This document shows, one piece after another, positions 58,694-64,000 of a stretch of DNA of 64,000 bases. The notes under the pieces were generated by a model. That model searched no databases and had not been told where the DNA came from. It saw only the letters and a program-made list of their open reading frames with translations. How positions within the stretch are numbered: the stretch's first letter is position 1; each line of letters begins with the position of its first letter. The stretch lies in contig NZ_CP059572.1 in NCBI RefSeq assembly GCF_019175365.1, positions 6,324,001-6,388,000 of the forward strand, read 5' to 3'. Origin of the DNA: Actinomadura graeca. GTDB taxonomy: Bacteria > Actinomycetota > Actinomycetes > Streptosporangiales > Streptosporangiaceae. The position numbers were made by a program, and so were the translations under genes.

Positions 58694-61411
58694 CTACAGA
58701 TAGAGACCGAAGAACTCCTCCGGGTGCTCCAGCAGCGGCGGGAGGTCCTCGGCGGTGAGCGTGATGAGCTCCTTCTTGGACGGGCCCTTCGGGGGCTTGG
58801 CGCCCTTGCCCGCGTCGCGCCTGGCGGTGACGGCGGCGGACGCCACCCGGTCGGCCTGGTTCGCGACCGCCACGTCCAGCATGTTGCGCATCAGGCGGCC
58901 GTTGCCGAAGGAGGGGCCGCGGGGCGCGCGGCGCAGCATCGCGAGCAGCACGTCCTCGGTGCCCTCGGCGAGGCGGAAGCCGTCCGCGGCGGCGAGCTGC
59001 CCGAACACGGTGATCAGCTCGTCGTCGGTGTAGTCGGGGAAGTGCAGCTGCTTCGGGAACCGCGAGTCCAGCCCGGGGTTGGCGAGGAGGAACTCCGCCA
59101 TCTCCTGCTGGTACCCGGCGACGATCACCACGAGGTCGTCGCGGTGGTCCTCCATCAGCTTGACCAGCTCGGCGATGGCCTCGTGGCCGTAGTCGCCCTT
59201 GAGCGGCGACTGCGTCAGCGTGTACGCCTCGTCGATGAACAGGACGCCGCCGATCGCCCGCTCCACCAGCCTGCGGGTGCGCGGCGCCGTCTGCCCGATG
59301 TACTCGCCGACGAGATGGGCGCGGGACGCCTCGACCAGGTGCCCGGACGACAGCACCCCGAGCCGCTTGTAGATGCGGCCGAGCAGTCGCGCCACCATCG
59401 TCTTGCCCGTCCCCGGGTTGCCGGTGAACACCATGTGCCGGGTCGGCGGGGTGATGGACAGGCCGGACTCGGTGCGCAGCCGCGCCGCGTGCGTGCCCGC
59501 GACCAGCAGCGCGATCTCGTGCTTGACCGTCTCCAGCCCGGTGAGGTCGCGCAGTTCGGCGAGCGGGTTGCCGGTGGACCGGGACGTGTCGAGCGTGCCC
59601 GGGACGTCCTGCTTGCGGGCGACGGCCTCCGCGCCCGCCGGGGTCCTCGCGCGGACGGAGGCGACCACCTGCTCGGCCAGGTAGGGCGCCAGGCGGGCGT
59701 TGCGGAGCGTCTGCATCGGCGGTGTGGCCGCCAGCAGCGCACCCGCCGCGTCGAGCGCCTGCCGCGTGCCGCGGACGCCGTGCCGGTCCAGCGCCCGGCG
59801 GAACAGCTCGGCGTGCCCGGCGGCGTCGAACGGGCGGGTCCGCGCGATCCGGAACCGCTGCGGCAGGACGGGGTTGATCTCGCGGATCCGCTCGTCCCCG
59901 CCCGCGTCGCACAGCGCCACGACCTGCAGGTCGGCGTGGACGGCCAGCAGCCGGTGCAGCTCGGCGGCCAGCGCCTCGCCGTTGCCGGGGTCGGCGACGA
60001 TGCCGTCCAGGCCCTCGATGATCAGCAGCCGGTCGCCGGCGCAGTCGCGGGCGTCGGCGTGCAGCTTGGCGACCGCGTCCGAGAGCCGCTGCCCGGCGAG
60101 CAGGTTGTCGGTGACCCACAGCGGGTCGCGGCCGAGCGCGAGCGCCTTGCCGAGCTCCTGCGCCGCGTCCCGCTTGCCGGTGCCGTCGGGCCCGGCGATC
60201 AGCAGCCGGACGGGGTCCTTGCCGCGGGTCAGCTCGTCCAGCGCGAGGGTGACGTCGGGCTGGCCGATGAGCGAGGTCTCCAGCTCCGGCCGGGGCTTCG
60301 GCTCGCCCTGCGCGCCCGCCGGCACCTTCAGCGACTCGGTCAGCGGGTTCACGACGCGGCGGCGCGGCGCGTACAGGCGGCGCAGGTCGGTCTGGAACTG
60401 CCCCACCGGGATCCACTCCGCCTTCGGGAACCACGGGTCGCCCGGCAGCCCCTGGACGATCGCGACGAACCGCATCGCCATGTCCAGCCAGGCCCGGCAG
60501 GCGTCCGCCGCGCCCGACACCAGCGCCCGGACCAGCCACGCCCGCGTCTGCTCCTGCCAGGCACCGGCCTTGAAGCCGCGGCGCTCCCCGGCGAACCGCT
60601 GCTGCAGCTCGCGGTACCGGTCCTCGCCGAGCGCGGCGGCCAGCTCCGCGGGGACGCTGTCCAGGCTGCCCTGCAGGAGGAGCTGGATCAGGTGCGACTC
60701 GACCGTCTCCTCGCGGGGCGCCACGTCCACCAGGTGCGCGTACGCGGCGATCAGCCCCGCGCACACCCACTCCAGGTAGCCGACCGGGCCGAGCAGCTCG
60801 GGGACGGCGGCGACGGCGGCGTCGTCGGCGTGCGCGTGCCAGTGCTCGCGCAGCTCCATCTTGGGCAGGTTCACATCGCACGCGGGCGGGTCGTCGTACA
60901 GCCGCAGCAGCGCCTTGCGCCGCTCGTCCAGCGGCTCGATGCCCTCCAGGACGGCGAGGCACTCGCGGGCCAGCTCGATCGCCGGCTCCCGGTCGGGCGC
61001 CTCGATCAGCCAGTCCACCGGGGGCCGCCACCGGCCGCCCGGCGCGTCCCACCGCGTCATGCGGGTGCTGAGCGGCCCCGGGTTCACCAGGTGGCGGTGC
61101 AGCAGCCGCTCCGGCAGCTGCGACCACGAGCCCGCCTTGATCGCGCCGCCGCCCGGCAGGAACGCCAGGATGCCGAAGATCTCCGCCGTGACGAGGGAGG
61201 CGGGCAGGGTCAGCAGCTTGTGCTCGTCGGTCGTCAGGTCCGCGGCCCTCGGATCGGCGGCCAGCGCGTCGATCCGGGACGCGATCTCCTCGAACAGACC
61301 GTCCGGGACGCGCCACGGTCCGTACGAGTAGACGTCGAGCACCGGCTCGTCGGTGAGCAGTAGCTCCAGATGCTCCGGCAGCCGCAACGAATTCTCCCCA
61401 AGAGTGATCAA
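58694..61411 (-). CDS. Two-module AAA+ ATPase, CbbX/SpoVK-EccA-like
   Basis: A 905-residue protein. Helical N-terminal region to about 380. The first AAA module has AGPDGTGKRD near 407 (P-loop lacks the usual Thr/Ser after Lys) and a Walker B-like LLIIEGLDG. The second has GNPGTGKTMVAR near 664, VLFIDEAYTLTQ near 722 and sensor and arginine-finger regions (NPGLDSRFP). The second module is of CbbX/SpoVK type. It could act as a remodelling or secretion-related ATPase; no esx or rubisco gene is adjacent. Confidence 0.88.
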   Translation of the reverse strand: MITLGENSLRLPEHLELLLTDEPVLDVYSYGPWRVPDGLFEEIASRIDALAADPRAADLTTDEHKLLTLPASLVTAEIFGILAFLPGGGAIKAGSWSQLPERLLHRHLVNPGPLSTRMTRWDAPGGRWRPPVDWLIEAPDREPAIELARECLAVLEGIEPLDERRKALLRLYDDPPACDVNLPKMELREHWHAHADDAAVAAVPELLGPVGYLEWVCAGLIAAYAHLVDVAPREETVESHLIQLLLQGSLDSVPAELAAALGEDRYRELQQRFAGERRGFKAGAWQEQTRAWLVRALVSGAADACRAWLDMAMRFVAIVQGLPGDPWFPKAEWIPVGQFQTDLRRLYAPRRRVVNPLTESLKVPAGAQGEPKPRPELETSLIGQPDVTLALDELTRGKDPVRLLIAGPDGTGKRDAAQELGKALALGRDPLWVTDNLLAGQRLSDAVAKLHADARDCAGDRLLIIEGLDGIVADPGNGEALAAELHRLLAVHADLQVVALCDAGGDERIREINPVLPQRFRIARTRPFDAAGHAELFRRALDRHGVRGTRQALDAAGALLAATPPMQTLRNARLAPYLAEQVVASVRARTPAGAEAVARKQDVPGTLDTSRSTGNPLAELRDLTGLETVKHEIALLVAGTHAARLRTESGLSITPPTRHMVFTGNPGTGKTMVARLLGRIYKRLGVLSSGHLVEASRAHLVGEYIGQTAPRTRRLVERAIGGVLFIDEAYTLTQSPLKGDYGHEAIAELVKLMEDHRDDLVVIVAGYQQEMAEFLLANPGLDSRFPKQLHFPDYTDDELITVFGQLAAADGFRLAEGTEDVLLAMLRRAPRGPSFGNGRLMRNMLDVAVANQADRVASAAVTARRDAGKGAKPPKGPSKKELITLTAEDLPPLLEHPEEFFGLYL

Positions 61412-61524
61412 AGCAGAGGTACAGCCTACGTTTCCGGAGTGGGTGCTGGTTTAGCGGTCAGGCGCATCTCGGGTATTGGGACTGGCTTGTTAAGCATCCG
61501 GCCGGATACGGCCGGTGACGGGCA

Positions 61525-61743
61525 TCACATGGGCCTCGCGGGACGCCCCGCGGCCATCATCGGCGCCGCCTCGTCGCGTCCGCCGTCCACGTCGGCGGCG
61601 TGCAGGAAACCGGTCACGCCGGCGTCGTGGAACGCCGCCTCGATCAGCTCCACCACGCCGGCGTTCGTGCGATCGCCTGTGCGGGCGCGCGTGCGTATGC
61701 CTGTGCTGCTGCGCGTGCTCCTGCCCGTCTGCGCGCCGATCAC
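61525..61743 (-). pseudogene. Remnant of a serine hydrolase (class A beta-lactamase-like) N-terminus
   Basis: A 72-residue frame in a 394-base gap. VVELIEAAFHDAGVTGFLHAADVDGG resembles the start of actinomycete serine hydrolases, which then continue to a VFKV active-site region. Here the frame ends before that. Codon positions are less regular at both ends. Probably a fragment of a lost gene; a small real gene is the alternative. Confidence 0.3.
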
Positions 61744-61805
61744 CGCGTCCTTCCTCCGGGACCTGTGAGACGGGCCCTCCAGACGGCTTCACGGACGGCG
61801 GGTGA

Positions 61806-62834
61806 TCACAGCCAGTCGCGCCACTTGAAGATCACGTAGAGGCCGACGCTGCACACGATGATGACGATCGTGCTGACCACGAAGCCGTCATGCTCGGAGA
61901 AGCCCGGGTAGGGCACGTTCTGCCCGTAGAAGCCGGTCACGGCGGTCGGCACGGCGATGATCGCCGCCCAGCTGGTGACCTTCTTCATCACCTCGTTCAT
62001 CCGGTTGCCCTGGAGCGCCAGCCGCGTGTCCAGCAGGTTGGCGACCAGGTCGCGCAGGCCGTCGGTCCACTCGCCGACACGCAGCGTGTGGTCGTAGACG
62101 TCCTGGAAGTAGGGTGCCAGGGAGGGGGCGACGAGCCGCAGGTCCCGGCGCAGCAGCGTGTTCACCACCTCGCGCATCGGCAGCGCGACCCGCCGCAGCG
62201 CGACCAGGTTCTTGCGCAGCCGATAGCTCCGCCGCTGGATCTCCTTGACCGGGAAGACGTCGTCGAACACCAGCGCCTCCACCTCGTCCGCCTCGTCGTC
62301 CAGCGACTGGACGGCGTCGAGCTGGAGGTCCACGACCAGGTCGAGCAGCCCGTACAGCAGGAACCCGGCACCGGTCTCGCCGATGTCGGGGCTCTCGTCC
62401 CACCGGTGGATGAGGGCGTCGACGTCGAACCCGCAGTCCTGCCGCACGGTGACCAGCGCCCGCTCGGTGAGGAACGCCGACACCTCGTGCAGGACGAGGT
62501 CGCCGCCGTCCACGCGGGGGACGTAGACGTTGAGGAACGCGTACCGGTCATAGCGGTCGATCTTCGCCCGCTCGTGCCGGGACACGGCGTCCTCCACCGC
62601 GAGGTGGTCGAGCCCCAGCTCCTCACTGATCACGCGCAGGTCCGCGGGCCCGGGGCCGCACAGGTCGAGCCACACCACGACGCCGGGGCGTTCCAGGTAG
62701 TCGCTGACCTCCGCGACCGGGAACCCCTCGGCCTGGACCTTCCCGTCCCGCCAGGCCCGCGTCCGGGGCGGGGCGCTGCCGATCCGGTTCCCGGGGTGCT
62801 GATCGATGTCGGTCTCGGACGGATGCGATGCCAT
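61806..62834 (-). CDS. corA: CorA family magnesium/cobalt channel
   Basis: A 342-residue CorA-type protein. Soluble N-domain with the long stalk helix (residues ~175-290), then two C-terminal helices. The pore signature reads YGQN (residue ~304) in place of the usual YGMN, a variant common in actinomycete CorA proteins, followed by VPYPGFSEHDGF. It should transport divalent cations. Start ATG 62834. Confidence 0.92.
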   Translation of the reverse strand: MASHPSETDIDQHPGNRIGSAPPRTRAWRDGKVQAEGFPVAEVSDYLERPGVVVWLDLCGPGPADLRVISEELGLDHLAVEDAVSRHERAKIDRYDRYAFLNVYVPRVDGGDLVLHEVSAFLTERALVTVRQDCGFDVDALIHRWDESPDIGETGAGFLLYGLLDLVVDLQLDAVQSLDDEADEVEALVFDDVFPVKEIQRRSYRLRKNLVALRRVALPMREVVNTLLRRDLRLVAPSLAPYFQDVYDHTLRVGEWTDGLRDLVANLLDTRLALQGNRMNEVMKKVTSWAAIIAVPTAVTGFYGQNVPYPGFSEHDGFVVSTIVIIVCSVGLYVIFKWRDWL

Positions 62835-62869
62835 GCGCCCCCTATACCCTCTTCACCCGTTTTCTTGAC

Positions 62870-63868
62870 CTACCGGTGCGCCGGGGCGGCCGTCGAGCCC
62901 CGGACCTTCAGGACGCCGGGGAGGACGCGGCGGGGCGGGCGCCGGCCGTCCAGCAGCTCCAGGAGCGTCTCCATGCCGCGCGCCCCCATCTCCTCGGCGG
63001 GCACGGCGACGGTGGTCAGCTCCGGCTCCAGCGCCGTCGCCAGCAGGACGTCGTCGAAGCCGGTGACCGACAGGTCGGACGGCACCTCCAGGCCGAGCGC
63101 CCGTGCCGCCTTGTAGGCCCCCGCGGCGATCAGGTCGTCGTCGCAGACCAGGACGGTCGGCGGGTCGGGGCTCGTCAGCAGGCGCGCCGCCGCGGCCTTG
63201 GCCGAGCCGACCTCGATCGCGCAGGTGGCGCGGGACAGCGAGCCGCCCGGCAGCGCGCGGATCCCCTCGGTGAGCGCGCGGGCGCGGGCGCGGAACGTCC
63301 ACTGGTCGACGCCCGCGGCGACATGCCCGACGCGGCGGTGGCCGAGCCCGGACAGGTGCGCGACGACCGCCCGCATCCCGTCCTCGACGTCGAACCCCAC
63401 GGTCGGGACGGAGCCGGACGGGTCGCTGTCGAGCATCACCGCGGGCGTGCCGCGGAACCCGGCGAGCGCGTCCACCGCCATCGACGAGGCGAGGATCCCG
63501 TCGATCGCCTCGTGCGGCGCGGCGAACGGGCTGTCGGCCGGGCCCGCGTCGTCCGGCCAGACGTAGGCGACGACGCCGAAGCCGTGCCGGGCCGCGACGC
63601 GGACCGCGCCGGTGTAGACGGGCCCGAAGAACGGCGCGGTCAGGGTCGGCACCACGAGCATCACGGTGCGGGTGGTGCCGAGGCGCAGGCTCCGCGCCGC
63701 CTGGTTCGGCCGGTAGCCGAGCCGCTCGGCGGCGTCGTGGACGCTCCGCGCGGTCGCGGGCGACACCCGTCCCGTCCACTTCCCGCCCAGGACGAGGGAG
63801 ACGGTGGACTGCGAGACCCCGGCCTCGTGTGCCACGTCCTTGCTGGTGGGACGGCTCGTCGCCGGCAC
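62870..63868 (-). CDS. LacI family transcriptional regulator
   Basis: A 332-residue LacI/GalR protein. HTH SKDVAHEAGVSQSTVSLVLGGK at about 9-30 with the hinge NQAARSLR. Periplasmic-binding-like core (TRTVMLVVPTLTAPFF; VCDDDLIAAGAYKAA; VTGFDDVLLATALEPELTTV). GTG 63868 after GGGGAGGCG. Divergent from a gene that begins near the right edge; two ATACGTAT sites lie between. Confidence 0.93.
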   Translation of the reverse strand: MPATSRPTSKDVAHEAGVSQSTVSLVLGGKWTGRVSPATARSVHDAAERLGYRPNQAARSLRLGTTRTVMLVVPTLTAPFFGPVYTGAVRVAARHGFGVVAYVWPDDAGPADSPFAAPHEAIDGILASSMAVDALAGFRGTPAVMLDSDPSGSVPTVGFDVEDGMRAVVAHLSGLGHRRVGHVAAGVDQWTFRARARALTEGIRALPGGSLSRATCAIEVGSAKAAAARLLTSPDPPTVLVCDDDLIAAGAYKAARALGLEVPSDLSVTGFDDVLLATALEPELTTVAVPAEEMGARGMETLLELLDGRRPPRRVLPGVLKVRGSTAAPAHR

Positions 63869-63929
63869 CTGCGCCTCCCCGCGGAATGACGGAACGGGAA
63901 ACAGACTAGAGCCGGAAGGCCGTCGGGTG

Positions 63930-63958
63930 ATACGTATGATGGCGCGGGTAATACGTAT
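63930..63958. promoter_or_regulatory. Paired ATACGTAT operator
   Basis: Two identical palindromic octamers, ATACGTAT, at 63930-63937 and 63951-63958 are 21 bases apart, two helical turns, so on one face of the DNA. They lie just before the gene at the right edge and 60-90 bases from the LacI start. Binding by the LacI protein is inferred. Confidence 0.6.
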
Positions 63959-63979
63959 GACTTCACGGGGGGCGGACGG

Positions 63980-64000
63980 ATGCGCGCCTATGCCGGGTTC
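63980..64000 (+). CDS. First codons of a gene cut by the window edge
   Basis: ATG 63980 follows GGGGGGCGGACGG and starts MRAYAGF. Too short to identify. Its place behind the LacI operator pair suggests a carbohydrate- or solute-related gene. Confidence 0.5.

Noticed and set aside
58040..61363. 1107-codon open frame on the plus strand
   Set aside because: Antisense shadow of the primase and AAA+ genes.
1..64000. tRNA, rRNA, CRISPR, insertion sequence or prophage
   Set aside because: No cloverleaf with a T-loop motif, no spaced repeat array and no transposase or integrase frame was seen; a tRNAscan or Infernal run would settle the RNA part.

Overview
The 64 kb window is uniformly GC-rich with almost exclusively G/C third codon positions. 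It carries a conservon (cvnABCD), many TetR/PadR/HxlR/LacI regulators and a group 1h (actinobacterial, high-affinity) [NiFe] hydrogenase locus. It is therefore chromosomal DNA of a filamentous actinomycete; a Thermomonosporaceae or Streptosporangiales member would fit, but that taxon is inference. I saw no tRNA, rRNA, CRISPR array or insertion sequence.

Layout. 1-6 kb: XRE/cupin regulator divergent from a class II aldolase plus DapA-family pair, then a MerB-like protein, a TetR regulator and a membrane sulfatase-like protein. 6-10.7 kb: minus-strand catabolic operon (cupin dioxygenase-like, MFS, zinc alcohol dehydrogenase, SDR) with an AraC regulator. 10.9-11.4 kb: secreted lamin-tail protein with a strong terminator.

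11.5-23.6 kb: hydrogenase locus. hypBA lie on the minus strand. On the plus strand hhyS and hhyL are followed by a tightly coupled run of thirteen genes: a NifU-like protein, several proteins of unknown function, a maturation protease, a 43-residue membrane peptide, two SIS-domain proteins, a HypC-like protein, then hypC, hypD and hypE. Most junctions are stop/start overlaps. hypF is not in the window. The two SIS proteins have lost complementary active-site parts relative to GmhA, which I regard as the most interesting protein-level observation.

23.6-30.8 kb: an AT-richer leader introduces a small acyl-carrier cluster (ACP, two SGNH hydrolases, SnoaL-like protein, acyl-CoA dehydrogenase, fatty acyl-AMP ligase) followed by a PadR regulator with a palindromic operator. 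This looks like a pathway that activates, loads and oxidises an acyl chain, with no recognisable known product. 30.9-36.2 kb: anti-sigma-like ATPase and the conservon. 36.2-39.3 kb: HxlR regulator divergent from a 14-helix MFS exporter with twin operators and a probably leaderless mRNA, then a TetR. 39.5-42.6 kb: small secreted proteins including a tandem paralogous pair. 42.8-47.8 kb: orphan lipoprotein solute-binding protein, fused indolepyruvate ferredoxin oxidoreductase and a divergent Lrp-type regulator. 47.8-55.2 kb: SDR, ECF sigma factor with an N-terminal zinc motif, phosphoketolase/acetate kinase pair, gamma-glutamyltransferase-like enzyme. 55.7-64 kb: amidase, ArdC-like/Toprim primase-like protein, two-module AAA+ ATPase, CorA, LacI regulator with a paired operator, and the first codons of its likely target gene. 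Two short gene remnants (HIT-like, serine hydrolase-like) lie in gaps.
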